This document shows positions 22,975-30,094 of a stretch of DNA of 51,852 nt, piece by piece (position 1 is the first letter of the stretch; every line of letters starts with the position of its first letter). Both the position numbers and the translations under genes were made by a program. Under the pieces are notes generated by a model. The model saw nothing but the letters and a program-made list of their open reading frames with translations, ran no database searches and had not been told where the DNA came from. Source of the stretch: HGM04593 sp045660825. GTDB lineage: Bacteria; Bacteroidota; Bacteroidia; Bacteroidales; Bacteroidaceae. The DNA lies in contig JAZREN010000061.1 of NCBI GenBank assembly GCA_045660825.1, positions 1 through 51,852 on the forward strand. Direction: 5' to 3'.

Positions 22975-23541
22975 ATGGCAACAACTACAAAAAAGGCTGC
23001 TGCTAAGCCTGCTGCAAAGAAGACAACAACAGCTAAACCCGCAGCGAAGAAAACTACCGCAACAGCTAAGCCTGCTGCAAAGAAGACAACTGTGGCTGCT
23101 AAGCCTGCTGCAAAGAAGACAACTGTGGCTGCCAAGCCTGCGGTAAAGAGTACTGAGATTTCTGTAACCGGCAACAAAAAGATTGATACTCTGCGCAAAG
23201 AATTCAACAAGAAATTTCCTTATTTGCGTTTGGGAATATATTATAGTTATGCTCGCCAACAGGTGGCAAAGGGTGAAAAGATAACACCTATTGATGGAAC
23301 AAAGACTTTAGCTTCTGTTCGTCGTGCTGATTCCGGTGGTGATATTTCAATCTCCGGCAACAAGAAAATCAAATCTTTGGAAAAAGAATTTGATACTGTA
23401 TTTGGTTTGTACTGCCAGATATGTTTTACCGAGGGTGATGGTCATAGATACTACACATCGGGTAGTAATGACGAGAAGACTCTTGCTGCATTCAATGCCG
23501 AATGTGAGAAGAATGGTTGCCAAAAAGGTGCTTGGAAGTGA
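22975..23541 (+). CDS. Histone H1-like Lys/Ala-rich tail fused to a two-lobed domain
   Basis: A 188-residue protein. Residues 1-55 are repeats of AAKPAAKKTT type, as in bacterial H1-like (Hc1) tails that bind DNA. The rest is the fourth member of the local two-lobed family: KKIDTLRKEFNKKFPYLRLG with TKTLASVRRA, then NKKIKSLEKEFDTVFGLYCQ with EKTLAAFNAE. The fusion suggests that the two-lobed domain works near nucleic acid, or that the tail is an anchor to anionic polymers. It overlaps the pyroglutamyl peptidase start by four bases (GTGA), so they are translationally coupled. Confidence 0.78.
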   Translation: MATTTKKAAAKPAAKKTTTAKPAAKKTTATAKPAAKKTTVAAKPAAKKTTVAAKPAVKSTEISVTGNKKIDTLRKEFNKKFPYLRLGIYYSYARQQVAKGEKITPIDGTKTLASVRRADSGGDISISGNKKIKSLEKEFDTVFGLYCQICFTEGDGHRYYTSGSNDEKTLAAFNAECEKNGCQKGAWK

Positions 23542-24161
23542 AAACGCTGCGTGTCCTATTGACCGGCTTTGAGCCGTTCGGTAAGTATAATGAAAACTCA
23601 TCGTGGGCAGTTGCCGAGAAGGTAGCTGCCTGTGGTTTTGTTGGTGCCGAGGTTGTCGCAATGCGCTTGCCGGTGAGTTTTGCAGGTGTTGGCACCGCCT
23701 TGCGCAAGGCGGTGAAGGAGTGTTCTCCCGATGTGGTTATTATGCTTGGTCAGGCTGCCGGTATCGATTTTATCAAGTTGGAGCGTATAGCCATAAATAT
23801 GATGGATGCAACCACCCCCGACAATGACGGATACATGCCCGATGAGGAACCGATATGTGCCGATGGCCTGGCTGCGCTTTTTACCAACTGCGATATAAAG
23901 GGGTTGCGCAAGGCTGTGGAGGAGAGTGGCACAGCTGTCAAGGTCTCCAACAGTGCCGGCTTGTTTGTATGTAACCGCCTGTATTACGAGGCGTTGCAGC
24001 TTTGCAATGAAAAACCGGGGATGAAGGCGCTGTTTGTTCACTTGCCGTTCTACGATGGGCAGCCATCGGCAACAGCCGGGCAACTGACAATGCCGCTCGA
24101 CGAGATGGTGAAGGCTGTTCGGATAATTATCGGCAGCATAATGCAAGAAATAAAAAAATAA
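23538..24161 (+). CDS. pcp: Pyroglutamyl-peptidase I
   Basis: 207 residues from a GTG at 23538. A C15 cysteine peptidase that removes N-terminal pyroglutamate from peptides in the cytoplasm. Family marks: TGFEPFGKYNENSSW near the N-terminus, catalytic Glu82 in KLERIAINMMDA, Cys145 in SAGLFVCNRLYYEA, and His168 in FVHLPFYDGQ. Length is typical. Start: GTG is chosen because it overlaps the previous stop (GTGA) and gives the normal N-terminus; a TTG at 23517 is less likely. Why a housekeeping peptidase is coupled to an H1-like gene is unclear. Confidence 0.9.
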   Translation: MKTLRVLLTGFEPFGKYNENSSWAVAEKVAACGFVGAEVVAMRLPVSFAGVGTALRKAVKECSPDVVIMLGQAAGIDFIKLERIAINMMDATTPDNDGYMPDEEPICADGLAALFTNCDIKGLRKAVEESGTAVKVSNSAGLFVCNRLYYEALQLCNEKPGMKALFVHLPFYDGQPSATAGQLTMPLDEMVKAVRIIIGSIMQEIKK

Positions 24162-24242
24162 AAAAATAAAATAACTGAAAATACTATATTATTAACCATT
24201 AAAATTTAGAGTTATGATTCCATGATTTTTTATACATTTTTG

Positions 24243-24250
24243 TAACTTTG
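24243..24250 (+). promoter_or_regulatory. -7 box upstream of the decayed exported gene
   Basis: TAACTTTG, a perfect match, 20 bases before the ATG of the broken signal peptide. A TTAACCATTAAAATTT leader element at 24192-24207, followed by a three-codon frame (ATG ATT CCA TGA), precedes it and looks like a leader that lost its gene. Confidence 0.5.
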
Positions 24251-24269
24251 CACAAAAATTGGATGTAGT

Positions 24270-24765
24270 ATGAAAAACTTTGTAAAAACTGCTATTGCAT
24301 TTTCTTTTTTGTTCCTGTTCCAAATGCAGGCTTAGGCGCAGAAGCTCAGGGCCAAGGAGAATTTATGGACAGGCTTATTGCTGTGGTGGCCGTTGGAGTG
24401 AGGTGATGGATCTTGTAAAGAAATATTGGGACCAGGGATATTTCATTACAGATTTTGATTATGGTAATGACACTTATTTTGTAGTCATGTCAAAGGTTCA
24501 AGGATGGAACGGCCAGGCAATCAGGTATGGTTCGTCATTGCCCGCAGATGATGTCAAGGAGATGTGGGACAAGGACTATTATATTACTAATGCGTTCTAC
24601 GATGGTAAGGATTGGGTCATTGTAATGACTGGTGTTGACTATTGCAAAACACAGAGGTTTTAAGAGGTTATATTCTACATTCAGGATATTTACCGGTGAG
24701 GGATGGAATGAAATACCGGATGCTTTAGCGCAGAATGTTCCGAGTGGCTGGGCACATGTGGTGAG
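24270..24765 (+). pseudogene. Decayed exported protein gene, DUF7477-like
   Basis: A good signal peptide (MKNFVKTAIAFSFLFLFQMQA) ends in a TAG at 24333. Downstream, remnants appear in different frames: EAQGQGEFMDRLIAVVAVGV, then in another frame WDQGYFITDFDYGNDTYFVV, WDKDYYITNAFYDGKDWVIV and, after a further shift near 24660, GEGWNEIPDALAQNVPSGWA. The paired W-x-x-x-Y-x-I-T units resemble DUF7477, a repeat domain found in bacteria and in plant casein-kinase-like proteins. At least two frameshifts and one nonsense codon mean no intact product. Confidence 0.55.
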
Positions 24766-24807
24766 GCTTTATTTCTGCTTGATACTCATTTGGGGTGTAT
24801 TGTCGGC

Positions 24808-24969
24808 ATGTCTTTGCTTAACTCTGTGTTTGTTGATGCCATGGTTTCCAATGGTGATAACAGTATAGATGACCGTCTCAAAGCAATTGAGTCAAAATTG
24901 GACGAAATCCAAAAAAATATAAATAATGAAAAACACGTTCAAGAAACAACTTGCGCGCATATTCGATAA
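24808..24969 (+). CDS. Possible 53-residue coiled-coil ORF overlapping the channel start
   Basis: An ATG frame (or ATG 24841) encodes SIDDRLKAIESKLDEIQKNI, a clear amphipathic coiled coil, and ends 44 bases inside the ion-channel gene in another frame. It could be a small partner, a leader that couples translation, or a remnant of the decayed gene. No promoter or ribosome site supports it. Coordinates assume the first in-frame ATG. Confidence 0.3.
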   Translation: MSLLNSVFVDAMVSNGDNSIDDRLKAIESKLDEIQKNINNEKHVQETTCAHIR

Positions 24970-26623
24970 CGATTTACGCACCAAGCAATGGGAAAACTAT
25001 CCCGATTATGTGATTATCGGTCTCATTGTATTGAGTACCCTTTCGGTTTTCATATCTACATTCAATGTGGGCTCGTTGTGCGAGAAGGTGCTTTCGGTGA
25101 TTGACATTGTAACCGTTATTACCTTTACCATTGAGGTTACATTGCGCATTTGGGCGGCCGATGAACTGGACGATAAGTACAAAGGCTTCTGGGGTAGGAT
25201 AAAGTATTGCTTTACATTTTATGGACTCATAGATATCCTGTCGACCTATACTTTCTATGTGCAGATGTTCATCCCTCTGCCATACTCTATGCTCAAGGCA
25301 TTGCGCGTACTGCGCCTGCTCAGAGTGTTCCGTTACATGCACTCTTTCCGTCTGTTGCAGACCGCCATTTCATCCAAGGCCAAAGAGATGTGGGTGTCGT
25401 TTCAGTTCCTTGCCATTGTGACACTGATGCTGTCATTCGTGCTCTTCTTTTATGAACACAATGCACAGCCCGAGGTATATGACAACGGTTTCAAATCTGT
25501 TATCTGGGCTTTTGCACAGTATGTCGGTGACCCCGGCAACTTTGCCGACACTCCACCAATAACATTTGTTGGCAGGCTCATTGCCTGTATTATTGGTTTG
25601 CTTGGTATTGCCTTGTTTGCCGTTCCAGCCGGTCTCATAGGTTCGGGATTCTCCGAGGCTATGGAGAACGAGAAAAACGATGCAATAATAAAGAAGAATA
25701 TTGATAGTATTATTCATTCGTTTAAATTCGAGAAGGACCAGCACTTTACACAACTATTTGTGGTGCCACGTTATAAGGAGTTGAATACAATTCTTACACG
25801 CCGATTCCTTACTGTAGAGGATATCGTCAGGGCTGTTGAGGCTTCGGACTGTCTGCATCTTTATAATATGGCAAACGCTGCCAATGCCGAAGATAATCCC
25901 GAAGACAGGATTGTGGTAATGAACTACAAACGTAACACTCCGTATGGTTGTTGCATTGACCGTGGTTCAAAAGTGACAATAGTCTTTACATCGGGTTACA
26001 CCGAGGCATGTACGGGATGGTTTGCCTATCATATAGCTAAATTAGGCGGTTTCAACTATATTGCCAAAGATGTTGAGACTGACCCGGACAATCCGACGTC
26101 ATACTATAATGTTACGGCCGATTGCAAGTGTCCGAATTTCTCTCTTTTCCTTGAAGACCTCAACCGTTTGACTTCACGTCCCGGAAGTTGGGCAATTCCT
26201 GTTTTGGCTGCGTCGGGGCCTCGCTCACGTCCTCATCAGTTCCATTTCTGCTATAATCCTAATAAGAAAGATGAATCTTTTGGCAATCCGGAAAGCCGTG
26301 TGACTGATTTCGCTTTGTTCGGGAAACTCTTTGAGCATGTTTCTTCTGAGCTGAAACAGAAATATGACTATAACTGTGACAGGAATATTTACTATGCTGT
26401 TACAAAAAACAATATTGCGCATTTGATAAAGGCTGACAATGTCTTTACATTGCGTGTCGAGTGTTTCGTGTGGATGTCCGACTTCCGCCGTGTAGCTGTT
26501 CTCAAATCTTTGGCCGATTGTATAAATGCCGTGTTGGAACCCGAGATTGAGAAACAACTGCCACCTGAAATGGTATCGCGCGTAGAGGGCAAGGATTTCG
26601 GTATGCAGGATTATGTTGACTGA
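24926..26623 (+). CDS. Voltage-gated-like ion channel with a large unrecognised C-terminal domain
   Basis: 565 residues. The first 250 form a six-helix voltage-gated channel fold: S4 is arginine-rich (ALRVLRLLRVFRYMHSFRLL, about 122-141), and the pore and S6 are at about 190-243 (FVGRLIACIIGLLGIALFAV). The filter position reads QYVGDPG (198-204) rather than TVGYG, so potassium selectivity is doubtful. Residues about 255-565 form a cytoplasmic domain not seen in ordinary Kv or NaChBac channels (e.g. IVFTSGYTEACTGWFAYHIA, RPGSWAIPVLAASG). The stop is 6 bases from a peptidase gene. Gating ligand and ion are unknown. Confidence 0.85.
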   Translation: MKNTFKKQLARIFDNDLRTKQWENYPDYVIIGLIVLSTLSVFISTFNVGSLCEKVLSVIDIVTVITFTIEVTLRIWAADELDDKYKGFWGRIKYCFTFYGLIDILSTYTFYVQMFIPLPYSMLKALRVLRLLRVFRYMHSFRLLQTAISSKAKEMWVSFQFLAIVTLMLSFVLFFYEHNAQPEVYDNGFKSVIWAFAQYVGDPGNFADTPPITFVGRLIACIIGLLGIALFAVPAGLIGSGFSEAMENEKNDAIIKKNIDSIIHSFKFEKDQHFTQLFVVPRYKELNTILTRRFLTVEDIVRAVEASDCLHLYNMANAANAEDNPEDRIVVMNYKRNTPYGCCIDRGSKVTIVFTSGYTEACTGWFAYHIAKLGGFNYIAKDVETDPDNPTSYYNVTADCKCPNFSLFLEDLNRLTSRPGSWAIPVLAASGPRSRPHQFHFCYNPNKKDESFGNPESRVTDFALFGKLFEHVSSELKQKYDYNCDRNIYYAVTKNNIAHLIKADNVFTLRVECFVWMSDFRRVAVLKSLADCINAVLEPEIEKQLPPEMVSRVEGKDFGMQDYVD

Positions 26624-26629
26624 TGCTCT

Positions 26630-27352
26630 ATGGAACTATTGAAACGATTTTATAGGATAAATAGCAAGTCGGGTAACGAAGCTGCTGTCAAGGCGCTTTT
26701 TATGGAACAGCTTGCCGGCTTGGAACTTGTTGTTGAGGAGGATGCTTTTGGCAATATCTTTATAACAAAAGGTGTTGCCTACAGCTATCCCGGTGTTACC
26801 GCCCACCTTGACGAGGTGCATGCACCGACTGAAAGGAACATTGTTGTCGACGGCGACATGATATATGCCGTCGACGGTTGCGGTGAGCGTGTGGGTATTG
26901 GTGGCGATGACAAGAATGGCTTGTGGATAATAAACCACCTGTTGCATTCGAAACCGGTGCTTAAGGTCGCTCTTTTTGTGCAGGAGGAGCGCGATGGCGA
27001 AATGGCCGGTTGTCGTGGCTCAAGAGCCTGCCGGCTCGATTTCTTCAACGACGTTCGTTACTTGCTTGCCGTTGACCGCAAGGGCGCCAGCGAGGTGGTT
27101 ACAGTAGGTAAAGGCGATATACGCCTTTGTGATGACGGGATGTTCCCCGCTGCGGTATTGCAGAAGTATGGCTACGGGTGCGTGCCCGGTGGGCGCACCG
27201 ATGTAGTTGCTCTGAAAGAGCGTGGCTTACAAGTGTCTTGCTGCAACATCAGTTGTGGCTATTACAATGCCCACAAGGCCGATGAGTACACTGTGTTTTC
27301 ACATGTCGAAAAGGCGCTTGCATTCGTGAGTGAACTGATTGATTGCATTTGA
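26630..27352 (+). CDS. M20/M28-type metallopeptidase, short form
   Basis: 240 residues with the metal-site pattern of zinc aminopeptidases: TAHLDEVH (His59, Asp61), GGDDKNG (Asp93), and QEERDGEMAG (Glu119, Glu120). It lacks the M20 dimerisation lid, so it is a compact M28-like form; the C-terminal half is Cys-rich (SCCNISCGYYNAHKADEY, where a His ligand is expected). No signal peptide, so cytoplasmic. It starts 6 bases after the channel gene and ends at a strong terminator, so the two are co-transcribed and probably coupled. Substrate unknown. Confidence 0.82.
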   Translation: MELLKRFYRINSKSGNEAAVKALFMEQLAGLELVVEEDAFGNIFITKGVAYSYPGVTAHLDEVHAPTERNIVVDGDMIYAVDGCGERVGIGGDDKNGLWIINHLLHSKPVLKVALFVQEERDGEMAGCRGSRACRLDFFNDVRYLLAVDRKGASEVVTVGKGDIRLCDDGMFPAAVLQKYGYGCVPGGRTDVVALKERGLQVSCCNISCGYYNAHKADEYTVFSHVEKALAFVSELIDCI

Positions 27353-27374
27353 ACAACAACTGTATCGGAAATAA

Positions 27375-27419
27375 AAACCAATTCTGTCAATGTTTCTGAC
27401 GGGATTGGTTTGTTTTTTT
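27375..27419 (+). terminator. Terminator of channel-peptidase unit
   Basis: 15-bp stem with two G-T pairs (27375-27389 and 27397-27411), then GTTTTTTT. Confidence 0.85.
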
Positions 27420-27527
27420 GTTTGGTTGCGCTGTCAACAACCCGTGTGTGTGGCGACTTATTTAGCATTGATACGGCTTGGATATAAATTTTTTACTTAT
27501 ATAAGTGTGATAAATCAAAGATTTTGT

Positions 27528-27535
27528 TAATTTTG
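27528..27535 (+). promoter_or_regulatory. -7 box of the aldolase gene
   Basis: TAATTTTG, perfect, 66 bases before the ATG. No clear -33 box. Confidence 0.6.
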
Positions 27536-27601
27536 CAATGAATTACGCCCGCGAGGGTGGAATGGAGTGATTATCTAACTACTTTAAAGTATTAAATAAC
27601 T

Positions 27602-28606
27602 ATGGTAAATTACAAAGAATTAGGTCTTGTAAACACAAGAGATATGTTTGCAAGAGCAATTGAGGGTGGTTATGCTATCCCAGCGTTCAACTTCAACAAC
27701 ATGGAGCAGATGCAGGCTATCATCAAGGCTGCAGTTGAGACAAAGTCACCGGTTATCCTTCAGGTTTCTAAGGGTGCTCGTCAGTATGCTAACGCTACTT
27801 TGCTCCGTTACATGGCACAGGGTGCTGTTGAGTATGCTAAGGAGCTCGGTTGCGAGAACCCTGAAATCGTTCTTCACCTCGACCACGGTGATACATTCGA
27901 GACTTGCAAGAGCTGTATCGACTCTGGTTTCTCTTCAGTGATGATCGACGGTTCACACCTCCCATACGAGGAGAACGTTGCTCTCACAAAGAAGGTTGTT
28001 GAGTATGCTCACCAGTTCGACGTAACTGTTGAGGGCGAGCTCGGCGTGTTGGCAGGTGTTGAGGACGAGGTTTCTTCAGACCACCACACATACACAGACC
28101 CTGAGGAGGTTATCGATTTCGCTACACGCACAGGTTGCGACTCTTTGGCTATCTCAATCGGTACTTCACACGGTGCTTACAAGTTCACTCCAGAGCAGTG
28201 TACTATTGACCCTGTTACAGGTTTGATGGTTCCTCCTCCATTGGCTTTCGACGTATTGAAGGCTGTTGAGGCTAAGCTCCCAGGTTTCCCAATCGTTCTC
28301 CACGGTTCTTCTTCTGTTCCTCAGGACGAGGTTGCTACAATCAACAAGTTCGGTGGTGCTTTGAAGGCTGCTATCGGTATCCCCGAGGAGTGGTTGCGTG
28401 AGTCTGCAAAGTCTGCAGTATGTAAGATCAACATCGACTCTGACTCTCGTTTGGCTATGACTGCGGCTATCCGTCAGACATTTGCTGAGAAGCCAGCTGA
28501 GTTCGACCCACGTAAGTATCTTGGTCCAGCTCGCGACAACATGGAGAAGATGTACAAGCACAAGATCATCAACGTGCTTGGTTCTGATGGCAAGCTCGCT
28601 AAGTAA
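27602..28606 (+). CDS. fba: Class II fructose-bisphosphate aldolase
   Basis: 334 residues. Cleaves fructose 1,6-bisphosphate to dihydroxyacetone phosphate and glyceraldehyde 3-phosphate in glycolysis, with zinc. The catalytic aspartate and first zinc ligand are in VLHLDHGDTFE, with GELGVLAGVEDEV in the active-site loop, a His ligand in SIGTSHGAYKF, and LHGSSSVPQDE for the second. Length and the aldolase class II signature are typical. Codon use is strongly biased (CTC, GGT, AAG, GTT), as for a highly expressed gene. Own promoter and terminator. Confidence 0.97.
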   Translation: MVNYKELGLVNTRDMFARAIEGGYAIPAFNFNNMEQMQAIIKAAVETKSPVILQVSKGARQYANATLLRYMAQGAVEYAKELGCENPEIVLHLDHGDTFETCKSCIDSGFSSVMIDGSHLPYEENVALTKKVVEYAHQFDVTVEGELGVLAGVEDEVSSDHHTYTDPEEVIDFATRTGCDSLAISIGTSHGAYKFTPEQCTIDPVTGLMVPPPLAFDVLKAVEAKLPGFPIVLHGSSSVPQDEVATINKFGGALKAAIGIPEEWLRESAKSAVCKINIDSDSRLAMTAAIRQTFAEKPAEFDPRKYLGPARDNMEKMYKHKIINVLGSDGKLAK

Positions 28607-28640
28607 TTTGTTTCTGATATAGAACTCAAATTGACAATAC

Positions 28641-28675
28641 AACGAGGATGAAGTAATTCATCCTCGTTTGTTTTT
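28641..28675 (+). terminator. Aldolase terminator
   Basis: Perfect 12-bp stem (28641-28652 and 28657-28668) with a GTAA loop, then TGTTTTTA. Confidence 0.9.
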
Positions 28676-28735
28676 ATACCGCAGACGAACGCTTTTGTTT
28701 GCGGTTACTTTTTTGAAATAAAATGCTTTAAATAT

Positions 28736-28765
28736 TTTGTTAAAATCAGATAATTTGTAATTTTG
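28736..28765 (+). promoter_or_regulatory. Consensus promoter of a candidate RNA
   Basis: TTTG at 28736-28739, 18 bases, then TAATTTTG at 28758-28765: both boxes perfect. It faces a 330-base stretch without a convincing gene. Confidence 0.75.
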
Positions 28766-28771
28766 CAAAAG

Positions 28772-29102
28772 ACTCAGTCGGCCCGCAAGGGTTGGTGGGT
28801 GACATTTTGGATTCAATCACGGTGTTTGGCAAATGCTATTAATGCCGTTATTGAAAAAAGGACGTTTACGGACGTTATCTTCAAGTCTTCAAATCTCGCA
28901 AATTTGATAAACCCAAGAAGATACGGCAACGGGACGTCTGCGTTGGGTGTATTATATCCGTTTGTCACTGAACAAAGTGGCAAGTTCCTTTGTATAATAT
29001 GTCACGACGTGGGCTGGCTGCGTTGCTTATCCTTGGGTGGAGGCAATGCGAGAGCCTGAAGACTGGGATGAGCGAGAAGTAGAAACTCCCACGTCTTTTT
29101 TT
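28772..29102 (+). ncRNA. Unidentified transcript with consensus promoter and terminator
   Basis: About 330 nt between a perfect promoter and a strong T7 terminator (29060-29102), in the 572-base gap after the aldolase. The only frames are a TTG-initiated 98-codon one with unconvincing composition (start MQKTQSARKGWW) and one ending EPEDWDEREVETPTS. Neither resembles a known family. The 3' end (GAGAAGTAGAAACTCCCACG) reminds me of right ends of IS200/IS605 TnpB elements, where guide-like omega RNAs arise, but I see no TnpB zinc-finger or catalytic motif. It is not RNase P, tmRNA or SRP RNA by their conserved cores. Confidence 0.45.
29060..29102 (+). terminator. Terminator of the candidate RNA
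   Basis: AGAC-TGGGA pairs with TCCCA-c-GTCT (one bulged C), 18-base loop, then T7. Confidence 0.75.
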
Positions 29103-29178
29103 GTATCCATACTCGAATTCACACTATTTATTTACGCCGAATTTGGGGAGTTTATAGGCAACTTAAATTTCATTTACT

Positions 29179-29622
29179 ATGAAAAAGATGTTTATGGTTT
29201 TCGCATTCTTGGGTATATGTTTGTGTGCGAATGCTCAGTATTGGGGCTATGGTGGTGGCTATGGTGGTGGCTACGGTGGTGGCTACGGTGGTGGCTATGT
29301 GGATGGCTATTATTATAATTCAAGTACAAGTGGTTTTAATATGTCCCAACATATGATAAACACATATCAGAATTTAAATAATTGGAATAACTATTTGCAT
29401 CAAATGCAAATGCAACAAATGCAATATATGCAAGAGAATGGGATACAGTATCAGGTAGATAAGGATTATGAACGTAAACAGAAAGAAGAACGAAAAAATC
29501 AAAAATGTTCTGAATGTTTGGGGACTGGTAAAATAAAGAGTTATTACAAAGTTGGTACAGAGATGAAGACAAGTACGCGTACTTGTACTTATTGCAAAGG
29601 TACAGGTCGTTCTGAATATTGA
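29179..29622 (+). CDS. Exported Gly/Tyr-rich protein with a DnaJ-like zinc finger
   Basis: 147 residues. A signal peptide (MKKMFMVFAFLGICLCANA) is followed by a Tyr-Gly-Gly run (four YGGGYGGG-like repeats), a Gln/Met-rich helix (HQMQMQQMQYMQENG), and a C-terminal pair of CxxCxGxG motifs (CSECLGTGKI and CTYCKGTGRS) as in the DnaJ zinc centre. The DNA repeats produce a GGTGGCTAYG microsatellite-like tract. Location outside the cytoplasm makes zinc or redox roles possible. Function unknown. It lies in an AT-rich stretch with remnants of mobile DNA downstream. Confidence 0.75.
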   Translation: MKKMFMVFAFLGICLCANAQYWGYGGGYGGGYGGGYGGGYVDGYYYNSSTSGFNMSQHMINTYQNLNNWNNYLHQMQMQQMQYMQENGIQYQVDKDYERKQKEERKNQKCSECLGTGKIKSYYKVGTEMKTSTRTCTYCKGTGRSEY

Positions 29623-29646
29623 AATATTTTATTTGAAGCTCAACTA

Positions 29647-30073
29647 TCCCATTAAAATCTGAAAAAGTTCTTTGAATTTATTGAAATATAGTTAGTTACA
29701 GCGTTTTTCAAGTGGACGGACTTAAAATTTCATCTTTGCGGTAGTTTTACTATGACCGCATATGTTTAAAGACAAGTTTATATTTGTTCAGTTAGTCGCA
29801 TTCCTCAATAGAAGCAAATTTAATCGTATCGTTGCAAAGTATAAAGGTGACCGTTATGTCAAACACTTGATTCAACAACCATAGACTTGTGTTTGGAAGT
29901 TTTCTTGTGGGCGAAGTTCGTAAAGAAGAAAGACGGTATCAAGGTACATACCTTGTATGATGTGAAAACACAGATTCCGATTTTACAAAACTAAATTTCA
30001 ATATGACAAAGACCGTTTCGGACCAAATGGGTCAAATTTATTTAATGTTTAACTAGTTCCTAATTTTATGGGA
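29647..30073 (+). mobile_element. Internally deleted IS4-type element
   Basis: About 427 bp bounded by imperfect inverted ends (TCCCATTAAAAT at 29647 and, inverted, TCCCATAAAATT ending at 30073). It contains the two ends of a transposase gene with the middle missing. No clean target duplication is visible. In the gap 29623-30094 I see nothing else. Confidence 0.65.
29762..29994 (+). pseudogene. IS4-family transposase remnant (DUF4372 N-terminus joined to DDE start)
   Basis: ATG 29762 begins MFKDKFIFVQLVAFLNRSKF, the N-terminal DUF4372-type segment of Bacteroides IS4 transposases, ending at RYVKHL. A deletion then joins it out of frame to DSTTIDLCLEVFLWAKF and KVHTLYDVKTQIPI, the region round the first catalytic aspartate, followed by a stop. 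Roughly one hundred residues are missing between, and all after. No active transposase. Confidence 0.8.
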
Positions 30074-30094
30074 CACTAATGTTTTTGAGATGTT

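Noticed and set aside
28763..29059. 98-codon TTG-initiated frame after the aldolase
   Set aside because: The TTG is part of the -7 box; composition is not that of a known protein. Treated as non-coding RNA instead.
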